The notes under the pieces were generated by a model, which saw only the letters and a list, made by a program, of their open reading frames with translations, was not told where the DNA came from and did not search any database. From Synechococcus sp. KORDI-49 (GTDB taxonomy: Bacteria; Cyanobacteriota; Cyanobacteriia; PCC-6307; Cyanobiaceae): a stretch of DNA of 64,000 bases. Shown in pieces: positions 34,840-45,314 of this stretch. The stretch spans positions 1,429,163 to 1,493,162 of the forward strand of contig NZ_CP006270.1 of NCBI RefSeq assembly GCF_000737575.1, written 5' to 3'. Position numbers and translations under genes: made by a program. How positions within the stretch are numbered: position 1 is the stretch's first letter; each line of letters begins with the position of its first letter.

Positions 34840-35376
34840 GTGCTGACCGGGGAGGGCCCGCGTCAGCTGCCGGGCCCGTGGCGCTTGATGCTGCTGGGTG
34901 ACGGCAGCCCGACCCGTCATCTCAGGCTGCTCACCGGACAGCCTGTCGCCGTTGATCTGATCGGCATGACGCCGGAGCCGCTCGATCATCCTGATGCACC
35001 CCCAGAAGTGAAGGAGCTGACCCCCCCGCTGCTGCGGCGTCAGGTCTGGCTTCATTGCGACGGTCTCCCTCTGGCCTGGGCAGAGAGCTGGTGGAACCAG
35101 ACGGAAGCGGATCTGCACCTGCGCGATCGCAACCAGCCCATCTGGCGGAGTCTCACGGAAGGCCGTTCCGAACTGTTCCGAGAAGTGGATGGCCTCGCCC
35201 TGGTCAATGCCGACTGGCTTGAGCTGACCTTCGGACTGCGCGGACCGTTCTGGAGTCGCCACTACCGCTTCTTCCGCGGAGGCAAGGCCCTGACTGTGAT
35301 CCGGGAAGTGTTTAGCCCACAGCTGGAAACCTGGCTGGGCCCAACATTGCGCCAGGAGCTTCAAAGGAATTCATGA
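34840..35376 (+). CDS. Chorismate lyase-like protein
   Basis: A 178-aa protein resembling the cyanobacterial UbiC-type chorismate lyase (DUF98-like), which makes 4-hydroxybenzoate for plastoquinone. Typical stretches are LRRQVWLHCDGLPLAWAESWW and the closing FWSRHYRFFRGGKALTVIREVFSPQLE. GTG 34840 is the first ordinary start. The same frame stays open back to about 34777 (LPSPQHLWQAPTAAV), and that extension also looks coding, so an unusual CTG start is possible. The order mnmG, hypothetical, chorismate lyase is compact. Confidence 0.8.
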   Translation: MLTGEGPRQLPGPWRLMLLGDGSPTRHLRLLTGQPVAVDLIGMTPEPLDHPDAPPEVKELTPPLLRRQVWLHCDGLPLAWAESWWNQTEADLHLRDRNQPIWRSLTEGRSELFREVDGLALVNADWLELTFGLRGPFWSRHYRFFRGGKALTVIREVFSPQLETWLGPTLRQELQRNS

Positions 35377-35466
35377 ACAAATGCCCGAATTTGTTGGGAT
35401 TTGCTCTTGACAACTTGCCAATACATGTGCTCCGAGGAACATGTGAGCACACAGGTTCTCCGTGTC

Positions 35467-35919
35467 ATGGCTGTTACACCTCTCTGGCTCAGCCTCACCG
35501 ACCTCGGTCGGATCTACGGCATTTCGGCCATTCACTGCGGGCGCAGCCTGGAACAGCAGGGCTGGCGTGATCGCCGCGGCCGTCCGACCCCTGCCGCCCT
35601 GGAAGCCGGTGCCGCAATGAATGCCGGTCCTCACGGCCAGGGACGCTCCGTGCTCTGGAACCGGACGGTCTGCGGGACGCATCTGGAATCCCAGGGCTAC
35701 GAACCCATGAGCCGCAGTCTGCTTGTGGATCAGTGGACCCGACTGCTGGAAGCTCTTGAGCTGGGATCCCCTTCCATCAACGCCACGGCCGATCAGATGG
35801 CCGAGGACATGCCCCGGGAGCTGGTCGAGGAAGTCAACGACCAGCTCGCTGCCAGGGGCTGCACCTACCGGGTGTCAGGGCGTGCGCGTCAGGAAAGACG
35901 CAGTGCTTCGGCCTGCTGA
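35467..35919 (+). CDS. Conserved hypothetical protein
   Basis: A 150-aa soluble protein. The N-terminal part (LSLTDLGRIYGISAIHCGRSLEQQGWRD) could form a small winged or helical DNA-binding-like domain, followed by RRGRPTPAALEAG. The rest is helical and acidic with no motif I can name. ATG 35467 was chosen because the conserved-looking sequence starts there. Upstream lie a TTGACA box (35407) and ACATGTG repeats (35423-35445) that may be regulatory. The 3' end overlaps the convergent DUF1269 gene by 31 bases. Confidence 0.65.
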   Translation: MAVTPLWLSLTDLGRIYGISAIHCGRSLEQQGWRDRRGRPTPAALEAGAAMNAGPHGQGRSVLWNRTVCGTHLESQGYEPMSRSLLVDQWTRLLEALELGSPSINATADQMAEDMPRELVEEVNDQLAARGCTYRVSGRARQERRSASAC

Positions 35920-36410
35920 GCAGCTGCTTTCAGCAGATCACGCAGCTTGTCCTCATCGGTATGACTGAGGTTGGTTTTCACCAGGCGGGCGTTGGGGGCA
36001 TGGCTGCGCAGGCGCTCGATCACGCGATCAGGCGTGCCGTCCCGCACCAGCAGAGCCAGAGCAGCGCTGCCCTTGGGCAGGGTTTCGGCCAGCTCCCGCA
36101 GGAACTGATCATTGATGCCGATGTCGGTGAGTGCTCCTGAGGCAGCACCAGCACCGGCGCCGACAGCCGCACCCAGCAGTGGGCTGAGGAACAGCAGTCC
36201 GACGAGCATGCCCCAGAAGCTGCCACTGACAGCGCCGGCCGCCGCCATGTTGATGGCCTGGCGCAGATGGACGTGACCGTCCTCGCCATGCTCCAGCACC
36301 ACAGCATCTTCAAGGGAGATCAGATGCTCCTGCTGAATGCTGGCCAACTCGAGACGCACCTGCTCAGCTTCCTCGGCTTTCGGAAAGCCAACCACGATCA
36401 GGTCACTCAT
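35889..36410 (-). CDS. DUF1269 family membrane protein
   Basis: A 173-aa protein. The N-terminal domain (MSDLIVVGFPKAEEAEQVRLEL) is followed by a strongly hydrophobic, Gly/Ala-rich segment at about residues 55-95 (SGSFWGMLVGLLFLSPLLGAAVGAGAGAASGAL). A C-terminal domain follows (LVRDGTPDRVIERL). This layout matches DUF1269 proteins, which are membrane-associated and of unknown function. It ends within the 3' end of the opposite gene. Confidence 0.82.
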   Translation of the reverse strand: MSDLIVVGFPKAEEAEQVRLELASIQQEHLISLEDAVVLEHGEDGHVHLRQAINMAAAGAVSGSFWGMLVGLLFLSPLLGAAVGAGAGAASGALTDIGINDQFLRELAETLPKGSAALALLVRDGTPDRVIERLRSHAPNARLVKTNLSHTDEDKLRDLLKAAAQQAEALRLS

Positions 36411-36458
36411 TTGGGAGCCATAACTCTGGTTGAAACGTATCCAGAGGACCCGTTGCTG

Positions 36459-36878
36459 TCAGTCTCGGCGACGACTTGAGCGTGGCAGCACGCGACGTGG
36501 AGAACGCATCGGTTGCCGGACAGGCTGCTCATCGAGCTGCCCATCAAGCCCGGCGGTTCTCTGCCAGCGCTGCACACGGAAACTGTCATCCTCCGGCCAG
36601 CTGTCGTCGGCAGCCGGTGGCCGGCGGCGGGACACCGCCTGGAGCGGCCGCTTGCCGCCTCGACTGGATGCCTCCGGTGACGTCTGTTCCTGCCATGGCT
36701 CACGCCAGTCGTCATCGTCGTCCAACAGCCAATCGACCTTCTCGCCGACCCAGCGCCCCATCGAATCCAGATCCAGAGACGTCCGACGCTGACCGGGACG
36801 CCGACCTGACACCCCATCCACCAGCTGGCGACCGGTTTCCAGCCAGGTGTCCAACCGGCGTTCCATGCGTTGCTCCAT
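36459..36878 (-). CDS. Conserved hypothetical charged protein
   Basis: A 139-aa basic/acidic protein from ATG 36878. The N-terminal half (RLDTWLETGRQLVDGVSG, MGRWVGEKVDWLLDDDDDWREPW) looks conserved and amphipathic. The C-terminal half is Arg- and Pro-rich and probably disordered ([21 protein letters not shown]). No known domain or function. It lies nine bases after a possible 31-codon gene and two after-genes of the SprT run on the same strand, so it may share that transcript. Confidence 0.65.
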   Translation of the reverse strand: MEQRMERRLDTWLETGRQLVDGVSGRRPGQRRTSLDLDSMGRWVGEKVDWLLDDDDDWREPWQEQTSPEASSRGGKRPLQAVSRRRPPAADDSWPEDDSFRVQRWQRTAGLDGQLDEQPVRQPMRSPRRVLPRSSRRRD

Positions 36879-36887
36879 GCTTCGACG

Positions 36888-36983
36888 TTACCGACGCCGG
36901 CGCCGAAGCCAGCGTTCCCGTCGCAGGCCGATCAACGCGATCGTCATCCCGCCGAGCTGCAGGGTCATCAGAAAGGTCTCCAT
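36888..36983 (-). CDS. Possible 31-aa small membrane protein
   Basis: A short ORF reads as one hydrophobic helix (LMTLQLGGMTIALIGL) followed by a very basic tail (RRERWLRRRRR), which is a positive-inside single-span layout. Its ATG is one base after the SprT stop (TGAGATG), so it could be translated by ribosomes finishing sprT. At 31 aa chance cannot be excluded; the TM plus Arg-tail pattern and exact spacing are the support. Confidence 0.45.
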   Translation of the reverse strand: METFLMTLQLGGMTIALIGLRRERWLRRRRR

Positions 36984-36984
36984 C

Positions 36985-37530
36985 TCAGTCGGCAGGCTCG
37001 AACCGCAGCAGGCAACTGGCATCCCATCGCCCCCCATGCAACCGATCGCAACAGCGGCGGCAGGCTGCATTGCGCAGTCGCCGCCTGTAGGGAGAGCGCT
37101 GCCCACAGATCGGACAGACCGCCCACCAACGCGGTGCACGAGCCGGAACGGGATAGCAATGACGCACCTGCACCTGGAAGCTGTCCTGAGAGGCATTGAT
37201 GGCCGCCATCCGCTCCCGGAATCGCGGCCCATGGCTTTCACGCACCTTCTGCACCAGATCCACCCAGGCGTGGATCATCTCGTGACAGAGCGTGCTTTCC
37301 GTGGCAGCCCGGGGCAGTGGCTCCAGCACCGGTCGGGACAGAACGATTTCACAGCCGCGATCCCCTGCGACGCCTGGGCCACGCCGGTAGCAGCCAGCCG
37401 TGCGGCTCATGCGGCCATCGCTCCAGCGCAGGGCCACCAGAGGGAGATCGGCGCTCCTACTCACCAGGGAACCTTCGAAATGTTCACGGTTGAGCCGGTG
37501 GAACAGCGGCAACAACGGCAGCAACGGCAA
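36985..37530 (-). CDS. SprT-like zinc metalloprotease
   Basis: A 181-aa SprT/SPRTN-family protein. The catalytic zinc motif is HEMIH in TLCHEMIHAWVDL at about residues 83-87, and a C-terminal zinc ribbon has CPICG and CRRCC. Eukaryotic relatives cut DNA-protein crosslinks; the bacterial role is not established. It is the first gene of a short minus-strand run with the possible 31-aa gene and the 139-aa protein. Confidence 0.85.
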   Translation of the reverse strand: MPLLPLLPLFHRLNREHFEGSLVSRSADLPLVALRWSDGRMSRTAGCYRRGPGVAGDRGCEIVLSRPVLEPLPRAATESTLCHEMIHAWVDLVQKVRESHGPRFRERMAAINASQDSFQVQVRHCYPVPARAPRWWAVCPICGQRSPYRRRLRNAACRRCCDRLHGGRWDASCLLRFEPAD

Positions 37531-37602
37531 CGGAGAACAGGCTGCGGTTGAGCGTCATCCTGCCTTGGTCAGTCAGACTCGTCGCTGCTTTGAAGGCAGG
37601 CG

Positions 37603-40081
<2,479 letters not shown>

Positions 40082-40101
40082 TCCAGAAGAGTCATTCGAA
40101 C

Positions 40102-41754
40102 TCAAAGCATGTCCAGACCGAAAGCAAAGGTATCAACCGTTCCGCTGTCCTCACTCGCCACCATCAGAACCCCACCGGTCGCTGAGGTCTTCACAAACAC
40201 ACTGCTCTCCGGCTCATCAGAATCAGGGGCCAACAGGGTGTGAACGTGCTGCGGATTCGTGACATCCGTGATCTCATAAACAGGGATCAGTGAACCACCT
40301 GTGGATCGTTCAAAGGTGATGAAGGCGAAGTGACGACCAGCCAGTTCAGCAATCTCGACATGCTCTGGCTCAATCCCTTTGTCGTCGCTGCGTCCATCGT
40401 CATACGTTCCTGCCATCGCTGCGATGCGATCCAGTTGATCACCTGAATCCCAGACCAGATCACCCGCAGTGTTGCGGATGCTGAAGGAACGTGCGCCGAA
40501 GCCAGTGATGGTATCGCTGGTGATCTGATCAACCACAAGCTTGAGGCGACCCTCACCAGCACCGCTGACGATGTCATTGGACCCAGCAAAGCCGTGATCA
40601 GCGGCATCATCCGCACGATCCTCATCGGCGTAGAAATCGTCATCGGCGACAGCGCCATATTTCATGGTTAGGAAGAACTCATCACCCTCTTCTGCCTCGA
40701 AGATGGTGCGCTTCTTACCAGCCTTGCCCTCATAAACATAGAGCATTGCGCCAGTCAAGCCATCCTCTACCTCAGCGATAGCGTTGCCCTTGTTGTTCTT
40801 CGAAAAACTGAATGTTCCATCAGAACCAGCCTCAAAATTAACATCATCAGGCCTGATTCTGGCATCACCTTCATTCGCCATCACCACATATGTGTCTCCA
40901 TTGCCGTCAGTGAAAACATCCATGCCATCAGGCATATAAAACCCATAGAAATCTCTGACACCAGGGTTGTAGAGCTCATCCCCATCAGGGCCGTCCTCAT
41001 TAGAGGTATCGACAATCCACCCGGACTGGTTCCAGTATTTCTCACCCAAGCCTGTCACAGATTCAATGGACTTGGCACCAAGATCAATACGAGCGATCGC
41101 GTTATTCTCCTGGAGTGTCACATAAGCAAACTCACCCGCAGGATCGATGGCGACAAACTCAGGCTCAAGTTCTCGCTTGGCAGAGCCACTCAGACCATGA
41201 AGCCGCACGTCGTTAGCCAGAAGTACAGATCGCGTAAAACCACTTTTATTGAATTTAAGCTCATCGTTGCTGATGACCTCGCCATCCTCAAAGCCAAGTA
41301 TTGAGACAGTACCGATCGGGTCAACACCATCCTCCGTGCCATAAAAGTCATTTGGTTCACCCTCATTGGCAATCACGATGGAATTACCACTCCAGGCGAT
41401 GGAGTCAGGGAGGAAGCCGACTTCCTGAGTGTCCTTAAGCTTGAGCCTTCCTTTTTTATTATAGCGATACAACTGCACCTCTCCACGCTCAGTCTTGTCG
41501 TCGGACACAGCGACAGCCATCCAACGACCTTTCACGGCGACAGACTGTGCATCACCACCAAGATCGTGATTCAACAGAACTTCAGGAGAATCAAGATCGG
41601 AGGAAAAACCCAGAATGCGCAGAAATTCATCACCGCCTGTCACAGCCGCAAAGCGCCCACGGCGCGACCAATCGATAATTTCAGCACCATCAATTGCAAT
41701 GCTGCTTGTGGGAGTGCTGGAAATCACCGGACTCAGATCAGCAAAAGAAGCCAT
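40102..41754 (-). CDS. Choice-of-anchor I family protein (beta-propeller-like)
   Basis: A 550-aa acidic protein similar to the choice-of-anchor I family, in which a YVTN/WD-like beta-propeller binds or degrades an unknown ligand. Conserved stretches include SIVIANEGEPND, LEPEFVAIDPAGEFAYVTLQENNAIARIDL and GIEPEHVEIAELAGRHFAFITFERSTGG. Family members are usually secreted, but no N-terminal signal peptide or C-terminal anchor is evident, so export by another route or a cytoplasmic role is possible. The DNA is visibly AT-richer than the neighbours, suggesting transfer. A near-perfect palindrome (41787-41800, centred on GAATTC) lies 33 bases upstream of the ATG. Confidence 0.8.
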   Translation of the reverse strand: MASFADLSPVISSTPTSSIAIDGAEIIDWSRRGRFAAVTGGDEFLRILGFSSDLDSPEVLLNHDLGGDAQSVAVKGRWMAVAVSDDKTERGEVQLYRYNKKGRLKLKDTQEVGFLPDSIAWSGNSIVIANEGEPNDFYGTEDGVDPIGTVSILGFEDGEVISNDELKFNKSGFTRSVLLANDVRLHGLSGSAKRELEPEFVAIDPAGEFAYVTLQENNAIARIDLGAKSIESVTGLGEKYWNQSGWIVDTSNEDGPDGDELYNPGVRDFYGFYMPDGMDVFTDGNGDTYVVMANEGDARIRPDDVNFEAGSDGTFSFSKNNKGNAIAEVEDGLTGAMLYVYEGKAGKKRTIFEAEEGDEFFLTMKYGAVADDDFYADEDRADDAADHGFAGSNDIVSGAGEGRLKLVVDQITSDTITGFGARSFSIRNTAGDLVWDSGDQLDRIAAMAGTYDDGRSDDKGIEPEHVEIAELAGRHFAFITFERSTGGSLIPVYEITDVTNPQHVHTLLAPDSDEPESSVFVKTSATGGVLMVASEDSGTVDTFAFGLDML

Positions 41755-41825
41755 CTCGAACTTAACTTTTGAAATCTCAACCTATGGCGCGAATTCACGC
41801 GAAAAAGGTGCCAACGATTTAAGAC

Positions 41826-42116
41826 TTGACTAAAAAGTGGTTAAGAGGACTTCGGCCAACTCCTGACGGATCAGAGCACCTGCTCAGATCAAAGGTGGAC
41901 AATCAAATCCCATGGCTTGATCAGATGGTGCCCGCCTCTGCAGACCCTCCCCTTCACCGCTGGATCAAGACCGACTGCGGCCGAGCCAAGCTGGCCGAGT
42001 TGGAGCAACGGCGAGGACCAATGGCACGGTTGCGTCTGACCTGGTTTGTGGCCCTTGCCGCCATCCGCGACTGGCCCCTGCCCGACCCGGATCAGAGCGA
42101 CGACTCCACGTCATGA
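41826..42116 (+). CDS. Small hypothetical protein
   Basis: A 96-aa ORF from a TTG at 41826. The residues (WLRGLRPTPDGSEHLL, then MARLRLTWFVALAAIRDWPLPDPD) suggest a real small protein with one weak hydrophobic stretch. The start is uncertain because no strong ribosome site is seen; Met34 is a fallback. The 3' end overlaps the convergent TVP38-type gene by 25 bases. Confidence 0.55.
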   Translation: MTKKWLRGLRPTPDGSEHLLRSKVDNQIPWLDQMVPASADPPLHRWIKTDCGRAKLAELEQRRGPMARLRLTWFVALAAIRDWPLPDPDQSDDSTS

Positions 42117-42712
42117 AGTGCGCGCCGCGCAGTCCTGCTGACAAGCACCACCACCCCAACCGTCGCCAGCACACCGGCCACCCGCAGTGCCCAGGTCAGT
42201 GGATCTGCCTCCCCGGCCAGCACCTCCCGGAAGCGAGCCACATCGCCCGCCAGAGCTCCGAGGCCGCAGAACAGCACCGTGCCGGGGATGATGCCGATCA
42301 AACCAATGCTGTAGTCCCGGAGTGACACCTCGCTGAGGCCGTAGGCCAGGTTGAGCAGGGAGAACGGAAACGCCGGCGACAGCCGGGTGAGCAGCACCAG
42401 TTTCAAGCCCTCCCGACTCACGGCCTGTTCCACCGCCTGCAGCTTCGGCACCTGCTGCAACCGCCTTCTCGCCCACTCCCGCAGCCAGCTGCGACCCAGC
42501 AGAAACACAACTTCCGCTCCAAGGCAGGCTCCCAGGAACACGAGTCCACTGCCGATCCAGGTGCCGTAGAGCGCCCCCGCCACCATCGATGCCCACACGC
42601 CAGGCAGCAGCAGCGTGACCCAGAGCGCATAGAGGGGAATGAACGCCACCGCCCCCAGCGGTGAGCGCAGAACCTCCAACAGATCAGGGAGCCATTGCTG
42701 AAGCGTTGACAT
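42092..42712 (-). CDS. TVP38/TMEM64 (VTT-domain) membrane protein
   Basis: A 206-aa DedA-like integral membrane protein. The core is the VTT domain: LPGVWASMVAGALYGTWIGSGLVFLGACLGAEVVFLLGR followed by LVLLTRLSPAFPFSLLNLAYGLSEV. Such proteins act in membrane lipid homeostasis or export and have been linked to metal or acid tolerance in some bacteria. ATG 42712 (MSTLQQWL) was chosen over an ATG 14 codons earlier. Confidence 0.85.
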   Translation of the reverse strand: MSTLQQWLPDLLEVLRSPLGAVAFIPLYALWVTLLLPGVWASMVAGALYGTWIGSGLVFLGACLGAEVVFLLGRSWLREWARRRLQQVPKLQAVEQAVSREGLKLVLLTRLSPAFPFSLLNLAYGLSEVSLRDYSIGLIGIIPGTVLFCGLGALAGDVARFREVLAGEADPLTWALRVAGVLATVGVVVLVSRTARRALHDVESSL

Positions 42713-42750
42713 CAGACAGACCGTCGCACCGACGGTGCGGAGCATTGCAC

Positions 42751-43539
42751 TCAACTGGACGCCGAGGTGTAAAACCGCAGGGCATACAGCCAGAACGCGC
42801 GGGCAGCAGCGAAAAACAGGACAGCCAGCGCAAGACCCGCCAGCAACATCGGAGCGGCGGCTTCACCCAGCAGCACTTGGGCGGGAACTGTGGTGAGAAA
42901 GGCCACCGGCAGCACCAGGGTGAACAGCAGGCGCAAGGCCGGTGGATAGGCAGTGAGTGGATAACGCCCCGAAGCCAGCAGAGCTCGCAACACCTCGGTG
43001 GCATTCCAGGTTTTGACGAACCAGATGCTGGTGGCGGCGATCAGAAACCAGAGCGAATAAAGGATCAAGCCACCGGCCAGCAGCATCACCACCACGGTGA
43101 AAAAGGAGGGCAGCGTGAGCACCACACCGGCCTGATGGCTGCCCCAGGCCAGGAGCCCCAGCCCCAGGCCAATTTCCGGCAGGCCCGCCGGCGACAGCGT
43201 GCGCAGCGACAGCCAGAACTGGCTGTCGATCGGTTTGAGCAGCACGAAATCCAGGGTGCCCTCGCGCACATGGGTGACGATCGCCCCGAGGTTGGGGCGC
43301 AGCCAGGTGGTGGCCATGCCGTCGAACACCGTGTAGAGCCCCTGCACCATCAGGGCCTGAGCCCAGCTCCAGCCCCCCAACGTCTGATCGGGGCCATAGA
43401 ACAGCGAGAGCAGAAACAGGCTGCCGCTGAGGCTCATCGCCACCGCCAGCAGCTCGATCAGCACATTGGCCTGATACTCCAGCTGCACCGCCACGGCCGT
43501 GCCCCAGAAGCGACGCAGGGTTCGCCAGTACCGCCCCAT
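42751..43539 (-). CDS. ABC-2 type permease, second subunit
   Basis: A 262-aa membrane protein with about six spans, of the ABC-2 exporter permease type (COG3694-like). It pairs with the preceding permease; the start overlaps that gene's stop by one base (TGATG). The C-terminus is strongly hydrophobic. An in-frame start at 43710 lies inside the upstream gene and encodes low-complexity sequence, so it is not used. The substrate is unknown. Confidence 0.85.
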   Translation of the reverse strand: MGRYWRTLRRFWGTAVAVQLEYQANVLIELLAVAMSLSGSLFLLSLFYGPDQTLGGWSWAQALMVQGLYTVFDGMATTWLRPNLGAIVTHVREGTLDFVLLKPIDSQFWLSLRTLSPAGLPEIGLGLGLLAWGSHQAGVVLTLPSFFTVVVMLLAGGLILYSLWFLIAATSIWFVKTWNATEVLRALLASGRYPLTAYPPALRLLFTLVLPVAFLTTVPAQVLLGEAAAPMLLAGLALAVLFFAAARAFWLYALRFYTSASS

Positions 43540-44336
43540 CAGGCCCCCATGGCGCTGTAGCGCCGCACGCCGGCCCGCCACAGCAGCAGCACCAGCGGCA
43601 ACAGCAGGGCAATCCAGGCCAGTTGCGCCCCGAAGCCCGCCAGCAGGTCCACCGGCTGGCCTGCCAGCACCCGGGCGGGAAAGTCGATCAGATACGGGAA
43701 GGGCGTCCACTGGGCCAAGGCCCGCACCGCCGGCGGAAAAGCCGTGAGCGGCGCCAGCAGGCCGGAAAGGAACAGGAAGGGAATGAATTGGAGCCGCTCC
43801 AGGGCACTGGCCTTCTCACTCCAGAAGCACAGGGCCGCAATCAGGCTCTGGAACAGGAAGGCGATGGCAAAGGCCATCCAGATGGCCAGCCAGGCCAGCA
43901 GAAAGCCCCCCAACGACGGCAACCAGAAGGCCTGGGGCTGCACCGTGAAGAACACGGCTGCGATCAGGGCCGCGAAGGGCAGACGCGTGAGCTGCTCACC
44001 GAGGTGGGCCGCCACATAACGCCAGAGCGGATGCAGGGGCTGCAGCAGGTAGGGCGACAAGCGGCCCAGCAGGGCGTCTTCCTCGAAGGCATAGACCACC
44101 CACACCACCGAGAACTGGCGCACCAGAAAAGCGCTGAGGAAATAGCGATCCAGGGCCACACCATCCAGCCCCAGCCCCGAGCGCGCGTCGCTGCCGCTCC
44201 AGACGCTGAGCATGATGAACGGAAGCACCCCGGAGAGAGCCCAGAGGGCGATCTCAGCGCGGTACTCGAGCATGTGGGCGTACTGGGAGCCCAGCAGCAC
44301 CCGGATGATCCGTCGGTTCAACCCGAAGATCCGCAT
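43539..44336 (-). CDS. ABC-2 type permease, first subunit
   Basis: A 265-aa membrane protein with about six hydrophobic segments, COG4587-like. Typical elements are FEEDALLGRLSPYLLQPLHPLWRYVAAHLGEQL and an ERLQFIPFLFLSGLLAPLTAFPP stretch. Together with the next gene it would form the heterodimeric channel of an exporter. The ATG overlaps the stop of the ATPase gene. Confidence 0.87.
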   Translation of the reverse strand: MRIFGLNRRIIRVLLGSQYAHMLEYRAEIALWALSGVLPFIMLSVWSGSDARSGLGLDGVALDRYFLSAFLVRQFSVVWVVYAFEEDALLGRLSPYLLQPLHPLWRYVAAHLGEQLTRLPFAALIAAVFFTVQPQAFWLPSLGGFLLAWLAIWMAFAIAFLFQSLIAALCFWSEKASALERLQFIPFLFLSGLLAPLTAFPPAVRALAQWTPFPYLIDFPARVLAGQPVDLLAGFGAQLAWIALLLPLVLLLWRAGVRRYSAMGA

Positions 44337-45310
44337 CAGACGCGCCCCTGCCGGAACAGCCCACCGATCAGTTCTTCGATCGGTGGATCGGTCACATCCA
44401 GATCGCGCACGGGAAAGCGGTCCAGCAGCTGCGCCACCACGGCGGTGAGCTGATCGCGGGGCACCAGCAGCCGCACATCACAACCCTCCAACTGCTCGAG
44501 ACGCCCCAAACCGGCCAGGGCCTCTGGGGTCGTGGGGGATTCCAGCTCCAGCCGCACCTCCCGCTCCGGCGCCAATTGATCGGCCAACGCCTCCAGGGGA
44601 CCATCGTGGAACAACCGCCCCTGGTGGATCAGCAGCACCCGGGGACACAGCGCCGTGATGTCGGCCATGTAGTGGCTGGTAAGCAGCACCGTCGCGCCCG
44701 TGCGGCGGTTGTAGTCCGCCAGAAACTGCCGCACCCGGGCCTGGGCATTCACATCCAGCCCCAGAGTCGGTTCATCGAGGAACAGCACCTCCGGCTCGTG
44801 CAGCAACGCCGCCAAGAGTTCAGCTTTCATTCGCTGGCCCAGAGAAAGCTTGCGCACCGGCCGGGTGAGCTCCTCCCCCAGCTCCAGCAGATCGGCCAGC
44901 TCGCTGATCCGCCGCCGGGCCACCCCATCGGGGATGCCGTAGACCGCCGCATTCACCCGCAGGGAATCCATCGGCGGCAGGTCCCAGAGCAGCTGCTGCT
45001 TCTGCCCCATCACCAGGGTGATCCGGCGCAGGAACTCCGCCTGGCGACGCTGGGGCCGGTACCCCGCCACCTGCACCTCCCCGGCGCTGGGGTGGATCAA
45101 GCCGCAGAGCATCTTCAAGGTGGTGGTTTTGCCGGCGCCGTTGGCACCGAGAAAGCCCACCATCTCGCCGGGCTCGATCGCGAACGACACGTCCTGCACC
45201 GCCGACACGTCCCGGGTGCGGCGGCGGATGAAATGGCGCAGGGTGCCGGCCAACCCGGGCTGCTTCTCGGCAACCCGGTAGATCTTGCTCAGCCCCTCAA
45301 CCTGAATCAC
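44336..45310 (-). CDS. ABC transporter ATP-binding protein
   Basis: A 324-aa ATPase (COG4586-like) that powers the two permeases after it. Walker A is GANGAGKTTT, the signature LSLGQRMKAELLAALLHEPEVLFLDEPTLGLD contains Walker B, and the switch His is in LLTSHYM. The ~80-residue C-terminal extension is typical of drug- or polysaccharide-type exporters. The three genes form one overlapping operon, which starts four bases after valS. Confidence 0.93.
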   Translation of the reverse strand: MIQVEGLSKIYRVAEKQPGLAGTLRHFIRRRTRDVSAVQDVSFAIEPGEMVGFLGANGAGKTTTLKMLCGLIHPSAGEVQVAGYRPQRRQAEFLRRITLVMGQKQQLLWDLPPMDSLRVNAAVYGIPDGVARRRISELADLLELGEELTRPVRKLSLGQRMKAELLAALLHEPEVLFLDEPTLGLDVNAQARVRQFLADYNRRTGATVLLTSHYMADITALCPRVLLIHQGRLFHDGPLEALADQLAPEREVRLELESPTTPEALAGLGRLEQLEGCDVRLLVPRDQLTAVVAQLLDRFPVRDLDVTDPPIEELIGGLFRQGRV

Positions 45311-45314
45311 CGAA

